Notes: a model not told the origin generated them from the sequence alone. A stretch of DNA of 64,000 bases from Azotobacter chroococcum (GCF_004339665.1 NZ_SMMU01000002.1:62001-126000); one strand, 5' to 3'; counted from the stretch's first letter, positions 46,460 to 59,558 are shown. Made by a program: numbers and translations.

Positions 46460-46828
46460 ATGATTCAGACTCAATCCATGCTCGACGTGGCCGACAACAG
46501 CGGTGCCCGTCGCGTCATGTGCATCAAGGTGCTGGGCGGCTCTCATCGCCGTTACGCCGGCATCGGCGACATCATCAAGGTGACCGTGAAGGAAGCGATT
46601 CCGCGCGGCAAGGTCAAGAAGGGCCAAGTCATGACGGCTGTGGTGGTTCGCACCAGGCACGGTGTCCGCCGTCCCGATGGCTCCATCATCCGCTTCGACG
46701 GCAATGCGGCAGTCCTGCTGAACAACAAGCAGGAGCCGATCGGCACTCGCATCTTCGGGCCGGTTACCCGTGAGCTTCGTTCCGAGAAGTTCATGAAGAT
46801 CGTCTCGCTCGCCCCTGAAGTGCTGTAA
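46460..46828 (+). CDS. rplN: 50S ribosomal protein L14
   Basis: The 122-residue protein begins [20 protein letters not shown] and includes [20 protein letters not shown]. It lies at the 50S-30S interface and binds the silencing factor RsfS. It is the first gene of the spc operon, only 23 bases after rpsQ, so transcription is probably continuous from the S10 operon. Confidence 0.98.
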   Translation: MIQTQSMLDVADNSGARRVMCIKVLGGSHRRYAGIGDIIKVTVKEAIPRGKVKKGQVMTAVVVRTRHGVRRPDGSIIRFDGNAAVLLNNKQEPIGTRIFGPVTRELRSEKFMKIVSLAPEVL

Positions 46829-46840
46829 GGAGAAGCCGTC

Positions 46841-47155
46841 ATGCAAAAGATTCGTCGTGACGACGAGATCATCGTCATCGCCGGCAAGGACAAGGGCAAG
46901 CGTGGCAAGGTGCTCAAGGTTCTCGCGGACGACCGTCTGGTCGTCGGTGGGGTCAACCTGATCAAGCGCCACAGCAAGCCGAATCCGATGCTGGGCGTCC
47001 AGGGCGGTATCGTCGAGAAGGAGGCGCCTCTGCACGTCTCCAACGTGGCCATCTTCAATGCTGAAACCAACAAGGCTGATCGCGTCGGTTTCAAGGTCGA
47101 AGACGGCAAGAAAATTCGTGTCTTCAAGTCGACCCAAAAGCCGGTTGATGCTTGA
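46841..47155 (+). CDS. rplX: 50S ribosomal protein L24
   Basis: The 104-residue KOW-domain protein begins [20 protein letters not shown] (KOW motif [12 protein letters not shown]) and ends [14 protein letters not shown]. It initiates 50S assembly. AAGGAG lies 7-8 bases upstream of its ATG. Confidence 0.98.
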   Translation: MQKIRRDDEIIVIAGKDKGKRGKVLKVLADDRLVVGGVNLIKRHSKPNPMLGVQGGIVEKEAPLHVSNVAIFNAETNKADRVGFKVEDGKKIRVFKSTQKPVDA

Positions 47156-47175
47156 GCACTGCTAGGTAGATAACC

Positions 47176-47715
47176 ATGGCACGACTAAAAGAGATTTATC
47201 GGAAAGAAATCGCGCCCAAGTTGAAGGAAGAGCTTCAGCTGGCCAACGTGATGGAAGTTCCGCGCGTTACCAAAATCACCCTGAACATGGGTCTTGGCGA
47301 AGCTATCGGCGATAAGAAAATCATCGAGAACGCAGTTGCTGACCTGGAAAAAATCACTGGTCAAAAGCCGATCGTCACCTATGCTCGCAAGTCAATTGCG
47401 GGCTTCAAGGTTCGTGAGGGCTGGCCGATCGGTGTCAAGGTGACGCTGCGTCGCGATCGTATGTACGAATTCCTGGATCGTCTGCTCGCGATCTCCCTGC
47501 CGCGTGTGCGTGACTTCCGCGGTCTGAATGCCAAGTCCTTCGATGGTCGCGGCAACTACAGCATGGGCGTCAAAGAGCAGATCATCTTCCCGGAAATCGA
47601 TTACGACAAGATCGATGCGCTGCGTGGTCTGGACATCACCCTGACCACCACTGCCCGTACCGATGATGAAGGTCGCGCTCTGCTGCGTGCCTTCAACTTC
47701 CCGTTCCGCAACTGA
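47176..47715 (+). CDS. rplE: 50S ribosomal protein L5
   Basis: The 179-residue protein begins [20 protein letters not shown]. It includes [20 protein letters not shown] and [20 protein letters not shown]. It binds 5S rRNA with L18 and L25. In E. coli S8 represses the spc operon at the L5 start; no equivalent site was identified here. Confidence 0.98.
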   Translation: MARLKEIYRKEIAPKLKEELQLANVMEVPRVTKITLNMGLGEAIGDKKIIENAVADLEKITGQKPIVTYARKSIAGFKVREGWPIGVKVTLRRDRMYEFLDRLLAISLPRVRDFRGLNAKSFDGRGNYSMGVKEQIIFPEIDYDKIDALRGLDITLTTTARTDDEGRALLRAFNFPFRN

Positions 47716-47727
47716 CTGGAGCAGGCA

Positions 47728-48033
47728 ATGGCCAAACAGAGCATGAAGAACCGCGAGCTGAAGCGACAGCAAACGGTTGCCAAGTACGCCAAGAAGCGTG
47801 CCGAGCTGAAAGCTATCATCGCCAACCCGAACTCCGCTCCGGAGCAGCGTTGGGAAGCCCAGATCGCCCTGCAGAAGCAGCCGCGTGATGCCAGTGCCTC
47901 GCGCCTGCGCAACCGCTGCCGTCTGACCGGTCGTCCTCATGGCGTCTACCGCAAGTTCGGTCTGGCTCGCAACATGCTGCGCCAGGCCGCCATGCGCGGT
48001 GACGTGCCGGGTCTGGTCAAGGCCAGCTGGTAA
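47728..48033 (+). CDS. rpsN: 30S ribosomal protein S14 (zinc-independent form)
   Basis: The 101-residue protein begins [20 protein letters not shown] and ends [13 protein letters not shown]. It is the long form without the CxxC...CxxC zinc ribbon; only one cysteine lies in [20 protein letters not shown]. It is followed, unusually within a spc operon, by a strong terminator and a promoter before rpsH. Confidence 0.98.
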   Translation: MAKQSMKNRELKRQQTVAKYAKKRAELKAIIANPNSAPEQRWEAQIALQKQPRDASASRLRNRCRLTGRPHGVYRKFGLARNMLRQAAMRGDVPGLVKASW

Positions 48034-48080
48034 GTACATCTCGGACTCGCGAAGCCTTCGTCGAGTCCGGGCTATCTGAG

Positions 48081-48109
48081 TCAAGCCCCTTTTGGGGCTT
48101 GATTCTTTT
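48081..48109 (+). terminator. Terminator between rpsN and rpsH
   Basis: Perfect 9-bp stem TCAAGCCCC / GGGGCTTGA with a TTTT loop, followed by TTCTTTT. Its 3' arm contributes the first bases of the TTGATT -35 box of the next promoter. Confidence 0.88.
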
Positions 48110-48127
48110 CTGGACAGCCTCTAGGAT
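48099..48127 (+). promoter_or_regulatory. Internal spc-operon promoter upstream of rpsH
   Basis: TTGATT (48099-48104), 17-base spacer, TAGGAT (48122-48127). It restarts transcription right after the rpsN terminator, 92 bases before the rpsH ATG. Confidence 0.65.
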
Positions 48128-48219
48128 GTTCGGCTCTCCTGACTTTTGATTTTTATCTGTAGTCAAGGTCCGGGGCTCAGGCCGCAAGGCTTTCTTTCTG
48201 TATCAGGAGCAATTAGCCC

Positions 48220-48612
48220 ATGAGTATGCAGGACCCGTTAGCGGACATGCTAACTCGTATCCGTAATGCCCAGATGGCTGAGAAGACCGTCGTGAGTATG
48301 CCGTCTTCCAAGCTGAAGGTGGCTGTGGCCAGTGTTCTCAAGAACGAGGGCTACATTTCGGATTATCAAGTCAGCAGCGATATCAAGCCGCTGCTGTCTA
48401 TCGAGCTCAAGTATTTCGAGGGCCGTCCGGTCATCGAGGAGCTCAAGCGCGTGAGTCGTCCTGGCCTGCGCCAGTACAAGTCCGTCGATCAGCTGCCGAA
48501 AGTGCGTGGCGGTCTGGGCGTTTCGATCGTGTCCACCAACAAGGGTGTGATGACTGATCGTGCGGCCCGTGCTGCTGGTGTTGGCGGCGAAGTGCTCTGC
48601 ACTGTGTTCTAA
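48220..48612 (+). CDS. rpsH: 30S ribosomal protein S8
   Basis: The 130-residue protein begins [20 protein letters not shown]. It ends with [20 protein letters not shown] and GGEVLCTVF. It binds the central domain of 16S rRNA and is the spc repressor in E. coli. It is the first gene of a second transcription unit after the rpsN terminator; a 186-base gap precedes it. AGGAGC lies about 11 bases upstream of its ATG. Confidence 0.98.
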   Translation: MSMQDPLADMLTRIRNAQMAEKTVVSMPSSKLKVAVASVLKNEGYISDYQVSSDIKPLLSIELKYFEGRPVIEELKRVSRPGLRQYKSVDQLPKVRGGLGVSIVSTNKGVMTDRAARAAGVGGEVLCTVF

Positions 48613-48625
48613 GGGGGGGAACAGC

Positions 48626-49159
48626 ATGTCTCGCGTTGCTAAGAACCCCGTCAAGCTGCCCGCTGGCGTAGAGATCAATCTGGCCGGTCAGCAGCTTTCG
48701 GTGAAGGGAGCCAAGGGCTCTCTCGAATTGAATGTGCATCCTTCCGTCGAGGTCATCCAGGATGCCGGTGAGCTGCGTTTTGCTGCCCGCAATGGCGATC
48801 AGCAGAACCGGGCCATGGCCGGTACCACTCGTGCACTCGTCAACAATATGGTGATCGGTGTCAGTCAGGGCTTCGAGCGCAAGCTGCAGCTGGTTGGCGT
48901 TGGTTACAAGGCGCAGGCCAAGGGGCAGATCCTGTCCCTGGCGCTTGGCTTCTCCCATCCGGTGGACTATGAGCTGCCGCAAGGCATCACTGCGGAGACT
49001 CCCAGCCAGACCGATATCCTGATCAAGGGCATCGACAAGCAGCTGGTTGGTCAGGTGGCGGCCGAGATTCGCGACTTCCGTCGTCCCGAGCCGTACAAGG
49101 GCAAGGGTGTGCGGTATGCCGGCGAAGTGGTCCATCGCAAAGAAGCCAAGAAGAAGTAG
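48626..49159 (+). CDS. rplF: 50S ribosomal protein L6
   Basis: The 177-residue protein begins [20 protein letters not shown]. It contains two related domains, and the C-terminal [20 protein letters not shown] is the family signature. It lies near the sarcin-ricin loop. I started at the ATG at 48626 with AAGGGGGG upstream. Confidence 0.98.
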   Translation: MSRVAKNPVKLPAGVEINLAGQQLSVKGAKGSLELNVHPSVEVIQDAGELRFAARNGDQQNRAMAGTTRALVNNMVIGVSQGFERKLQLVGVGYKAQAKGQILSLALGFSHPVDYELPQGITAETPSQTDILIKGIDKQLVGQVAAEIRDFRRPEPYKGKGVRYAGEVVHRKEAKKK

Positions 49160-49169
49160 GGCATAGCAA

Positions 49170-49520
49170 ATGAGCGTAAAGAAAGAAACTCGTCTGCGTC
49201 GCGCCCGCAAGGCGCGCCTGAAAATGCGCGAGCTGGAAACCGTACGCCTCTGCGTGTATCGCTCTTCCCAGCATATCTACGCCCAGGTCATCACGGCCGA
49301 CGGCGGCAAGGTTCTGGCTTCTGCCTCGACCTTGGACAAAGAACTGCGTGACGCTGCCACCGGCAACGTCGATGCGGCCAAGAAGGTTGGCCAACTGGTA
49401 GCCGAGCGTGCGAAGGCCGCTGGCGTAACCCAGGTGGCATTCGACCGTTCTGGCTTCAAGTACCACGGTCGTGTCAAGGCACTGGCCGATGCTGCTCGTG
49501 AAGGCGGGCTGGAGTTCTAA
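49170..49520 (+). CDS. rplR: 50S ribosomal protein L18
   Basis: The 116-residue protein begins [20 protein letters not shown], a basic 5S rRNA-binding tail. It ends [20 protein letters not shown] and AREGGLEF. It lies 10 bases after rplF and 3 bases before rpsE. Confidence 0.98.
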   Translation: MSVKKETRLRRARKARLKMRELETVRLCVYRSSQHIYAQVITADGGKVLASASTLDKELRDAATGNVDAAKKVGQLVAERAKAAGVTQVAFDRSGFKYHGRVKALADAAREGGLEF

Positions 49521-49523
49521 GTT

Positions 49524-50024
49524 ATGGCGAATAACGAGCAAAAGCGCGACGAGGGCTACATCGAGAAGCTGGTCCAGGTCAATCGCGTCGCCAAGACCGT
49601 CAAGGGTGGTCGCATCTTCACCTTTACCGCGCTGACTGTCGTTGGCGATGGCAAGGGCCGTGTTGGCTTTGGTCGCGGCAAGTCCCGCGAGGTCCCGGCT
49701 GCTATCCAGAAGGCCATGGAAGCTGCCCGCCGCAACATGATCCAAGTCGATCTGAACGGTACCACTCTGCAGTATCCGGTCAAGTCCGCCCATGGCGCTT
49801 CCCGGGTCTATATGCAGCCTGCCAGCGAGGGTACCGGGATCATCGCCGGCGGCGCCATGCGTGCCGTTCTCGAGGTTGCGGGTGTGCAGAACGTCCTGGC
49901 CAAGTGCTACGGTTCGACCAATCCGGTGAACGTGGTTTACGCCACCTTCAAGGGTCTGAAGGAAATGCAGTCCCCCGAGTCGGTGGCCGCCAAGCGTGGC
50001 AAGAGCGTCGAGGAGATTCTCTGA
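49524..50024 (+). CDS. rpsE: 30S ribosomal protein S5
   Basis: The 166-residue protein begins [20 protein letters not shown]. The loop [20 protein letters not shown] (spectinomycin-contact region) looks wild type. [20 protein letters not shown] follows. It helps decoding accuracy with S4. rpmD starts 2 bases later. Confidence 0.98.
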   Translation: MANNEQKRDEGYIEKLVQVNRVAKTVKGGRIFTFTALTVVGDGKGRVGFGRGKSREVPAAIQKAMEAARRNMIQVDLNGTTLQYPVKSAHGASRVYMQPASEGTGIIAGGAMRAVLEVAGVQNVLAKCYGSTNPVNVVYATFKGLKEMQSPESVAAKRGKSVEEIL

Positions 50025-50026
50025 TC

Positions 50027-50203
50027 ATGGCAACCGTCAAAGTCACTCTGGTCAAGAGCCTGAATGGTCGTCTGGCCAATCACAAGGCTTGCGTCAAGGG
50101 CCTGGGCCTGCGTCGCATCGGTCACACTGTCGAAGTTCAGGATACCCCTGAAAATCGCGGGATGATCAACAAGGCCTATTACCTGCTGCGTGTGGAGGGT
50201 TAA
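50027..50203 (+). CDS. rpmD: 50S ribosomal protein L30
   Basis: The 58-residue protein begins [20 protein letters not shown] and ends [11 protein letters not shown]. It is the short bacterial L30. The ATG at 50027 is 2 bases after the rpsE stop, and rplO follows 3 bases later, indicating tight coupling. Confidence 0.97.
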   Translation: MATVKVTLVKSLNGRLANHKACVKGLGLRRIGHTVEVQDTPENRGMINKAYYLLRVEG

Positions 50204-50206
50204 TCC

Positions 50207-50641
50207 ATGCAACTGAACGATCTGCGTTCCGCGCCGGGTGCCCGGCGCGAGAAGCTGCGTCCGGGTCGTGGCATCGGCAGCGGCCTCGGGAAGACCGGCG
50301 GCCGTGGCCACAAAGGGCAGACTTCCCGCTCCGGCGGCAAGATCGCTCCCGGGTTCGAGGGCGGTCAGCAGCCTCTGCATCGCCGTCTGCCGAAGTTCGG
50401 CTTCACTTCCCTGAAAGCCATGGATCGTGCGGAAATTCGCACTTCCGAGCTGGCCAAGTTGGACGGTGATGTCGTGACTCTGCAGGCGCTGAAGGATGCC
50501 GATCTGGTCAATCAGAACGTCCGTCGCGTGAAGGTCATGCTGTCTGGCGAGGTAAGTCGGGCCGTTACCCTGAAGGGGATCGCCGTCACCAAGGGTGCGC
50601 GTGCGGCCATCGAAGCAGCTGGCGGTAAGATCGAGGACTAA
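50207..50641 (+). CDS. rplO: 50S ribosomal protein L15
   Basis: The 144-residue protein begins [20 protein letters not shown]. It includes the glycine-rich [20 protein letters not shown] and [18 protein letters not shown]. It ends directly against secY (TAA then ATG), so translation is probably coupled. Confidence 0.98.
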   Translation: MQLNDLRSAPGARREKLRPGRGIGSGLGKTGGRGHKGQTSRSGGKIAPGFEGGQQPLHRRLPKFGFTSLKAMDRAEIRTSELAKLDGDVVTLQALKDADLVNQNVRRVKVMLSGEVSRAVTLKGIAVTKGARAAIEAAGGKIED

Positions 50642-51970
50642 ATGGCTAAGCAAGGTGCTCTCTCCGCACTCAGCAATGGCGGGCTGTCCGAGCTCTGGGC
50701 TCGGCTGCGGTTCCTGTTCCTGGCGATCATCGTCTATCGCATAGGCGCGCATATCCCGGTGCCAGGAATCAATCCCGACAGGCTGGCGGAACTGTTCCAG
50801 CAGAACGAGGGAACCATTCTTAGCCTGTTCAACATGTTCTCCGGTGGCGCGCTGGAGCGGATGAGCATCTTTGCGCTGGGGATCATGCCGTATATTTCGG
50901 CATCGATCATCATGCAGCTGATGACCGTGGTCAGCCCCCAGCTGGAGCAGTTGAAGAAGGAGGGCGAGGCCGGTCGTCGCAAGATCAGCCAGTACACCCG
51001 TTACGGGACACTTGTTCTGGCGATTATCCAGGCCTTCGGCATGTCCGTCGGTCTGGCCAGCCAGGGTGTCGCCTTCGCCGCCGATTTCAGCTTCCACTTC
51101 GTGGCTGTGACCACCTTCGTGGCTGGTGCGATGTTCATGATGTGGCTGGGTGAGCAGATTACCGAGCGAGGCGTCGGCAATGGTATCTCGATGCTGATCT
51201 TTGCCGGGATCGTGGCCGGTCTGCCGGCAGCGATCGGTCAGTCGTTCGAGTCTGCCCGTCAGGGTGATATCAATATCATTGCTCTGCTGTCTGTCGCGCT
51301 GCTGGCTGTGGCGATCATCGGCTTTGTGGTTTTCGTCGAGCGTGGCCAGCGACGTATTGCGGTGCACTATGCCAAGCGTCAGCAGGGTCGCAAGGTTTTT
51401 GCTGCGCAGACCAGCCACTTGCCGCTGAAGGTGAATATGGCGGGGGTCATTCCGGCCATTTTCGCTAGCAGCATCCTGCTGTTCCCAGCTTCGCTGGGGT
51501 CCTGGTTTGGTCAGTCGGAAGGCATGGGCTGGCTGCAGGACATTGCCCAGGCCATCGCGCCCGGTCAGCCATTGAATATCCTCCTGTTCAGTGTGGGGAT
51601 CATTTTCTTCTGCTTCTTCTACACTGCGCTGATGTTCAATCCCAAGGATGTGGCGGAAAACCTGAAAAAATCGGGCGCTTTCATTCCGGGCATCAGGCCG
51701 GGTGAGCAGTCGGCGCGCTATATCGATGGTGTACTGACCCGCTTGACCATTTTTGGCGCTCTCTACATGACGGCGGTCTGTCTGCTCCCACAGTTCCTGG
51801 TGGTGGCAGCCAACGTGCCGTTCTATCTTGGCGGGACTTCGTTGCTGATCGTGGTGGTGGTTGTGATGGACTTCATGTCGCAAGTACAATCGCACCTCGT
51901 TTCGCACCAGTACGAATCCCTGATGAAGAAAAGCAACCTGAAGGGCTATGGCGGCGGCATGCTCCGCTGA
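50642..51970 (+). CDS. secY: Preprotein translocase subunit SecY
   Basis: The 442-residue protein begins [20 protein letters not shown]. It has about ten membrane segments, the plug-region [37 protein letters not shown], and the cytoplasmic loop [20 protein letters not shown]. It ends [17 protein letters not shown]. It forms the Sec channel with SecE (24975) and SecG. Confidence 0.98.
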   Translation: MAKQGALSALSNGGLSELWARLRFLFLAIIVYRIGAHIPVPGINPDRLAELFQQNEGTILSLFNMFSGGALERMSIFALGIMPYISASIIMQLMTVVSPQLEQLKKEGEAGRRKISQYTRYGTLVLAIIQAFGMSVGLASQGVAFAADFSFHFVAVTTFVAGAMFMMWLGEQITERGVGNGISMLIFAGIVAGLPAAIGQSFESARQGDINIIALLSVALLAVAIIGFVVFVERGQRRIAVHYAKRQQGRKVFAAQTSHLPLKVNMAGVIPAIFASSILLFPASLGSWFGQSEGMGWLQDIAQAIAPGQPLNILLFSVGIIFFCFFYTALMFNPKDVAENLKKSGAFIPGIRPGEQSARYIDGVLTRLTIFGALYMTAVCLLPQFLVVAANVPFYLGGTSLLIVVVVVMDFMSQVQSHLVSHQYESLMKKSNLKGYGGGMLR

Positions 51971-51998
51971 TTCGCCCATAAGGTTCGAGGAGTTGGTG

Positions 51999-52115
51999 AT
52001 GAAAGTTCGTGCGTCGGTGAAAAAGCTGTGCCGTAACTGCAAGATCATCCGCCGCGACGGTGTCGTGCGCGTGATCTGCAGCGCGGAGCCGCGTCACAAG
52101 CAGCGCCAAGGCTGA
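51999..52115 (+). CDS. rpmJ: 50S ribosomal protein L36 (zinc-binding form)
   Basis: The 38-residue protein begins [20 protein letters not shown] and ends RHKQRQG. Cys11, Cys14, Cys27 and His33 form the zinc ribbon, so this is the zinc-containing paralogue. GAGGAG precedes the ATG. A terminator follows 20 bases after the stop, ending the secY unit. Confidence 0.97.
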   Translation: MKVRASVKKLCRNCKIIRRDGVVRVICSAEPRHKQRQG

Positions 52116-52134
52116 GTGTGAACCTCGCGTGATG

Positions 52135-52173
52135 AACCCGGCAGCTAGTGTGCTGCCGGGTTGATTCTTTTTT
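52135..52173 (+). terminator. Terminator after rpmJ
   Basis: Perfect 11-bp stem AACCCGGCAGC / GCTGCCGGGTT, six-base loop, then GATTCTTTTTT. Its final TT is part of the TTGATT -35 box of the alpha-operon promoter. Confidence 0.9.
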
Positions 52174-52189
52174 ATTACAGCGCTAGTAT
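52161..52189 (+). promoter_or_regulatory. Alpha-operon promoter overlapping the rpmJ terminator
   Basis: TTGATT (52161-52166), 17-base spacer, TAGTAT (52184-52189), ending 59 bases before the rpsM ATG. It has the same architecture as the module at 48081-48127. Confidence 0.68.
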
Positions 52190-52248
52190 CCTGCGCCCTA
52201 TTTCTTGGCTTCCAGGGCGTGGGTAGCTGTCAATTGGAGTTCCACTGA

Positions 52249-52605
52249 ATGGCCCGTATCGCAGGCGTCAACATTCCAGATAACAAGCATACTGTTATCT
52301 CGCTGACCTATATCTATGGTGTCGGTCGTACCACTGCACAGGCTATCTGTGCCGCTACCGGCGTCAATCCGGCAGCAAAGATCAAGGATCTCTCGGACGA
52401 GCAGATCGAGCAACTGCGTGGCGAAGTAGCCAAGCTCACCACCGAGGGTGACCTACGCCGCGAAGTCAACATGAAAATCAAGCGCCTGATGGATCTGGGC
52501 TGCTACCGCGGCCTGCGTCATCGCCGTGGCCTGCCGGTTCGCGGTCAGCGTACCAAGACCAACGCCCGTACCCGCAAGGGTCCGCGCAAGCCGATCCGCA
52601 AGTAA
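52249..52605 (+). CDS. rpsM: 30S ribosomal protein S13
   Basis: The 118-residue protein begins [20 protein letters not shown] and includes [20 protein letters not shown] with a basic tail. It contacts the P-site tRNA and L5 across the subunit bridge. It is first gene of the alpha operon (rpsM-rpsK-rpsD-rpoA-rplQ). Confidence 0.98.
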   Translation: MARIAGVNIPDNKHTVISLTYIYGVGRTTAQAICAATGVNPAAKIKDLSDEQIEQLRGEVAKLTTEGDLRREVNMKIKRLMDLGCYRGLRHRRGLPVRGQRTKTNARTRKGPRKPIRK

Positions 52606-52635
52606 TCGCGTTCGCGAATCGACAGGAATTTAATC

Positions 52636-53025
52636 ATGGCAAAACCTGCTGCTCGTCCTCGTAAGAAAATCAAAAAGACCGTGGTGGATGGCATTGCCCA
52701 TATCCATGCGTCCTTCAACAACACCATCGTGACCATCACCGACCGTCAGGGCAACGCGCTGTCCTGGGCGACCTCGGGTGGTTCCGGTTTCCGCGGCTCC
52801 CGTAAGAGCACTCCGTTCGCTGCCCAAGTGGCTGCCGAGCGTGCCGGCCAGGCTGCTCTGGAGTACGGTCTGAAGAACCTCGACGTGAACGTCAAGGGTC
52901 CCGGTCCGGGTCGCGAATCCGCCGTGCGCGCCCTCAATGCCTGCGGTTACAAGATTGCCAGCATCACCGACGTGACCCCGATCCCGCACAACGGTTGCCG
53001 TCCGCCGAAGAAGCGTCGCGTGTAA
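52636..53025 (+). CDS. rpsK: 30S ribosomal protein S11
   Basis: The 129-residue protein begins [20 protein letters not shown]. It has [20 protein letters not shown] and [19 protein letters not shown] at the C-terminus. It lies on the 30S platform near the mRNA exit. AGGAATTT precedes the ATG. Confidence 0.98.
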   Translation: MAKPAARPRKKIKKTVVDGIAHIHASFNNTIVTITDRQGNALSWATSGGSGFRGSRKSTPFAAQVAAERAGQAALEYGLKNLDVNVKGPGPGRESAVRALNACGYKIASITDVTPIPHNGCRPPKKRRV

Positions 53026-53041
53026 TAGGAGACAGTGAAGA

Positions 53042-53662
53042 ATGGCTCGTTACATTGGTCCCAAATGCAAACTGTCCCGTCGCGAAGGCACTGACCTGTT
53101 CCTGAAGAGCGGCTCCCGTGCGCTCGAGTCCAAGTGCAACGTCGAGTCGGCTCCCGGTGTTCATGGTCAGCGCCGTGGTCGTCTGTCCGAGTACGGTTCC
53201 CAGCTGCGCGAGAAGCAGAAAGTCCGCCGTATCTACGGTGTGCTGGAGCGTCAGTTCAGTGGTTACTACAAGGAAGCCAGCCGCCGCAAGGGTTCCACCG
53301 GCGAAAACCTGCTGCAGCTGCTTGAGTGCCGCCTGGACAACGTCATCTATCGCATGGGCTTCGGCGCCACCCGTGCCGAATCCCGCCAGCTGGTTTCGCA
53401 CAAGGCCATTACCGTCAATGGCCAGACCGTGAACATCCCGTCCTACCAGATCAAGGCCGGCGACGTCGTGGCCATTCGCGAGAAAGCCAAGAATCAGCTG
53501 CGCATTGCTCAGGCTCTTGAACTCTGCGCCCAGCGCGGCCGCGTCGAGTGGGTTGAAGTGGATACCGAGAAGAAGTCTGGCGTGTTCAAGAGCGTGCCGG
53601 CCCGCAGCGACCTGTCTGCCGACATCAACGAAAACCTGATTGTCGAGCTCTACTCCAAGTAA
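53042..53662 (+). CDS. rpsD: 30S ribosomal protein S4
   Basis: The 206-residue protein begins [20 protein letters not shown]. It has the S4 RNA-binding domain ([20 protein letters not shown], then [18 protein letters not shown] [20 protein letters not shown]). It initiates 30S assembly and represses the alpha operon in E. coli. rpoA starts 22 bases later. Confidence 0.98.
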   Translation: MARYIGPKCKLSRREGTDLFLKSGSRALESKCNVESAPGVHGQRRGRLSEYGSQLREKQKVRRIYGVLERQFSGYYKEASRRKGSTGENLLQLLECRLDNVIYRMGFGATRAESRQLVSHKAITVNGQTVNIPSYQIKAGDVVAIREKAKNQLRIAQALELCAQRGRVEWVEVDTEKKSGVFKSVPARSDLSADINENLIVELYSK

Positions 53663-53684
53663 GGGCTAGAAAATAGGTATATCC

Positions 53685-54686
53685 ATGCAGAGTTCGGTAA
53701 ATGAGTTCCTGACCCCCCGCCACATCGATGTGCAGGCGGTCAGTCCGACCCGCGCCAAGATCACGCTCGAGCCTCTCGAGCGCGGTTTTGGTCATACCCT
53801 GGGCAATGCCCTGCGTCGCATCCTGCTGTCCTCCATGCCCGGCTGCGCAGTGGTCGAGGTTGAGATCGACGGCGTGCTTCATGAGTACAGTGCCATCGAA
53901 GGCGTGCAGGAAGATGTCATCGAAATCCTGCTCAACCTGAAGGGCCTGGCCATCAAGCTGCACGGTCGCGACGAAGTCACGCTGAGCCTGAGCAAGAAGG
54001 GCCCAGGCGCGGTCACCGCTGCCGATATTCAGCTGGATCATGATGTCGAAATCGTCAACGGCGGCCATGTAATCGCCAACCTGGCGGACAACGGCGTACT
54101 GAACATGAAGCTCAAGGTGGCTCGTGGGCGTGGCTATGAGCCCGCCGATGCCCGCTTGAGCGACGAAGACGAAAGCCGCAGTATCGGTCGTCTGCAGCTC
54201 GACGCTTCCTTCAGCCCGGTCCGTCGTGTTGCCTACGTGGTGGAAAACGCCCGTGTCGAGCAGCGCACCAACCTGGACAAGCTGGTCATCGATCTGGAGA
54301 CCAACGGTACCCTGGATCCCGAAGAGGCCATCCGCCGTGCCGCGACCATTCTGCAGCAGCAGCTGGCCGCGTTCGTCGACCTCAAGGGTGACACCGCACC
54401 GGTGGTGGTCGAGCAGGAAGACGAGATCGATCCGATCCTTCTGCGTCCGGTCGACGATCTGGAGCTGACCGTACGTTCGGCCAACTGCCTGAAGGCGGAG
54501 AACATCTACTACATCGGTGACCTGATTCAGCGCACCGAAGTGGAGCTGTTGAAGACTCCGAACCTGGGCAAGAAGTCCCTGACCGAAATCAAGGACGTTC
54601 TGGCTTCCCGTGGTCTGTCCCTCGGTATGCGCCTCGACAACTGGCCGCCGGCAAGTCTGAAGAAGGACGACAAGGCTACGGCCTGA
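53685..54686 (+). CDS. rpoA: DNA-directed RNA polymerase subunit alpha
   Basis: The 333-residue protein begins [20 protein letters not shown]. The N-terminal assembly domain has [21 protein letters not shown] linker is followed by the C-terminal domain [20 protein letters not shown] with the arginine that contacts UP-element DNA. The start lies in GGTATATCCATG with a weak ribosome site, which may reduce yield relative to ribosomal proteins. Confidence 0.99.
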   Translation: MQSSVNEFLTPRHIDVQAVSPTRAKITLEPLERGFGHTLGNALRRILLSSMPGCAVVEVEIDGVLHEYSAIEGVQEDVIEILLNLKGLAIKLHGRDEVTLSLSKKGPGAVTAADIQLDHDVEIVNGGHVIANLADNGVLNMKLKVARGRGYEPADARLSDEDESRSIGRLQLDASFSPVRRVAYVVENARVEQRTNLDKLVIDLETNGTLDPEEAIRRAATILQQQLAAFVDLKGDTAPVVVEQEDEIDPILLRPVDDLELTVRSANCLKAENIYYIGDLIQRTEVELLKTPNLGKKSLTEIKDVLASRGLSLGMRLDNWPPASLKKDDKATA

Positions 54687-54730
54687 GCGTCATAACCACC
54701 GAACGAACAAGTTTGGTAAGGAATTTAACC

Positions 54731-55120
54731 ATGCGTCATCGTAAAAGTGGCCGTCATCTGAGCCGCACCAGCGCACACCGCAAGGCCATGTTCCAGAACA
54801 TGGCGGTGTCGCTGTTCGAGCACGAACTGATCAAAACCACCCTGCCCAAGGCCAAGGAACTGCGTCGCGTCGCCGAGCCGCTGATCACCCTGGCCAAGGA
54901 AGACAGCGTCTCCAACCGTCGCCTGGCCTTTGATCGTACCCGTTCGAAGTCCGCCGTCGGCAAGCTGTTCAACGACTTGGGCAAGCGCTATGCCAACCGT
55001 CAGGGCGGCTATCTGCGTATCCTGAAGTGCGGTTTCCGCGCCGGCGACAACGCCCCCATGGCCTATGTCGAGCTGGTGGATCGTCCGGTTGCCGAGGCTG
55101 TGGAAGCAGCTGCCGAGTAA
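54731..55120 (+). CDS. rplQ: 50S ribosomal protein L17
   Basis: The 129-residue protein begins [20 protein letters not shown] and includes [20 protein letters not shown]. The in-frame codons upstream of 54731 are not conserved. AAGGAATTT precedes the ATG. It ends the alpha operon and is convergent with uvrA across a 100-base gap that holds the terminator. Confidence 0.98.
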   Translation: MRHRKSGRHLSRTSAHRKAMFQNMAVSLFEHELIKTTLPKAKELRRVAEPLITLAKEDSVSNRRLAFDRTRSKSAVGKLFNDLGKRYANRQGGYLRILKCGFRAGDNAPMAYVELVDRPVAEAVEAAAE

Positions 55121-55138
55121 ACGTGGACGAGCGACAAG

Positions 55139-55164
55139 AAACCGGGCCCAGTGCCCGGTTTTTT
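55139..55164 (+). terminator. Terminator after rplQ
   Basis: 9-bp stem AAACCGGGC / GCCCGGTTT with a five-base loop followed by TTT. The A-tract on the other side could also serve uvrA on the minus strand. Confidence 0.9.
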
Positions 55165-55220
55165 GTTGTTCTCGAAAGTGCTTGAGCGGCACGGTCCGTT
55201 CTCCGGGGCGCCGCCACGCA

Positions 55221-58055
<2,835 letters not shown>

Positions 58056-58169
58056 AGCGGCCTCGCATGGCGGGCGGAAATCCGCGAGTATACGGCGCGC
58101 CGCAGGCGGCTGGCATGGGCTGGCCAGGCAGCGGCTGGTAGAATCGTGCCTTTTCACGAGGACTGGAGC

Positions 58170-59558
58170 ATGCACGACCGCGAGCGCATGAGTGGCAGCG
58201 AAATCCGGGCGGGAGGCGGACTGGCGCTGGTGTTCGCCTTTCGCATGCTGGGCATGTTCATGGTGCTGCCGGTGCTCGCCACCTATGGCATGGACCTGAC
58301 GGATGCTACGCCGGCGCTGATCGGCCTGGCGATCGGCGCCTACGGGTTGACCCAGGCGCTGTTGCAGATTCCCTTCGGCATGCTCTCCGACCGCATCGGT
58401 CGTCGTCCGGTGATCTATGCCGGCCTGGTGATCTTCGCCGCCGGTGCGGTGCTGGCGGCCACTGCCGACTCCATCTGGGGGGTCGTCGCTGGACGTGTGC
58501 TGCAGGGCGCCGGGGCCATCTCGGCGGCGGTGATGGCGCTGCTCTCCGACCTGACCCGCGAACAGCATCGCACCAAGGCCATGGCCATGATCGGCATGAG
58601 CATCGGCCTGTCGTTCGCCGCGGCCATGGTGATCGGCCCGCTGCTGACCCGTGCCTTCGGGCTGTCCGGGCTGTTCTGGGCGACCGCCGGCCTGGCCCTG
58701 CTCGGCATCCTGCTCGTCGCTGCACTGGTGCCTAAGGCGCCGCAGGTCCTGCAGCACCGCGAATCAGTCGTGGCGCGCCAGGCGCTGGGCGCCACGCTGC
58801 GCCATCCCGACCTGCTGCGCCTGGATTTCGGCATCGGCGCGCTGCATGCGATCCTCATGGCCACCTTCATCGCCCTGCCGCTGGCCCTGGTGGAGCAGGG
58901 CAGCTTGCCCCGGGAGGAGCACTGGTGGGTGTACCTGGTCGCCCTGCTGGTGGGCTTCTTCGGCATGGTCCCGTTCATCTTCTACGCTGAAAAGAAGCGT
59001 CGGATGAAATGGGTGTTCTGCGCGGCGGTGGCGGTTCTGCTGTTCTGCGAGCTGTATTTCTGGCTGCTCGGTGGCGGCCTGGTGGCGCTGGTGGTGGGAG
59101 CGGTGGCGTTCTTCACCGCCTTCAACCTGCTGGAGGCCTCCCTGCCGTCGCTGGTCAGCAAGGTCGCCCCGGCCGGAGGCAAGGGCACGGCGATGGGCGT
59201 ATATGCCACCAGCCAGTTCCTCGGCGCGGCGCTGGGCGGCATCTTCGGCGGCTGGCTGTACCAGCAGGGCGGACTGGGTGCAGTGTTCGTCGGCTGTGCG
59301 CTGCTCTGCGCCCTATGGCTGGCGATAGCTGTTACCATGCGCGAACCTCCCTACGTCACCAGCCTGCGCTTGCCGCTGTCGCCCGCGGCCCTGCGCGATG
59401 CGGCCCTGCGCGAGCGCCTGTTGGCCGTGCCCGGAGTGGCGGATGTCATGGTGGTGGCCGAGGAGGCCGCCCTCTATATCAAAGTGGATACCCAAAAACT
59501 GGACCGCACGTCCCTCGAGCGCCTGATCGACCCGGCGCCGGCGCGTGCTGAAGCCTAG
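58170..59558 (+). CDS. MFS transporter with C-terminal cytoplasmic domain (YajR-like)
   Basis: The 462-residue protein begins [20 protein letters not shown]. It has about 12 membrane segments and the MFS motif A ([17 protein letters not shown]) after helix 2. A soluble C-terminal domain of roughly 70 residues ([20 protein letters not shown], then [17 protein letters not shown]) looks ferredoxin-like. That layout is the one seen in E. coli YajR, a drug:proton family member; substrate is unknown. The ATG at 58170 follows CTGGAG and is divergent from uvrA. ssb starts 9 bases after its stop. Confidence 0.88.
   Translation: MHDRERMSGSEIRAGGGLALVFAFRMLGMFMVLPVLATYGMDLTDATPALIGLAIGAYGLTQALLQIPFGMLSDRIGRRPVIYAGLVIFAAGAVLAATADSIWGVVAGRVLQGAGAISAAVMALLSDLTREQHRTKAMAMIGMSIGLSFAAAMVIGPLLTRAFGLSGLFWATAGLALLGILLVAALVPKAPQVLQHRESVVARQALGATLRHPDLLRLDFGIGALHAILMATFIALPLALVEQGSLPREEHWWVYLVALLVGFFGMVPFIFYAEKKRRMKWVFCAAVAVLLFCELYFWLLGGGLVALVVGAVAFFTAFNLLEASLPSLVSKVAPAGGKGTAMGVYATSQFLGAALGGIFGGWLYQQGGLGAVFVGCALLCALWLAIAVTMREPPYVTSLRLPLSPAALRDAALRERLLAVPGVADVMVVAEEAALYIKVDTQKLDRTSLERLIDPAPARAEA

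Noticed and set aside
58056..58169. A LexA (SOS) box upstream of uvrA
   Set aside because: No CTG-N10-CAG with an AT-rich centre is present in this gap.
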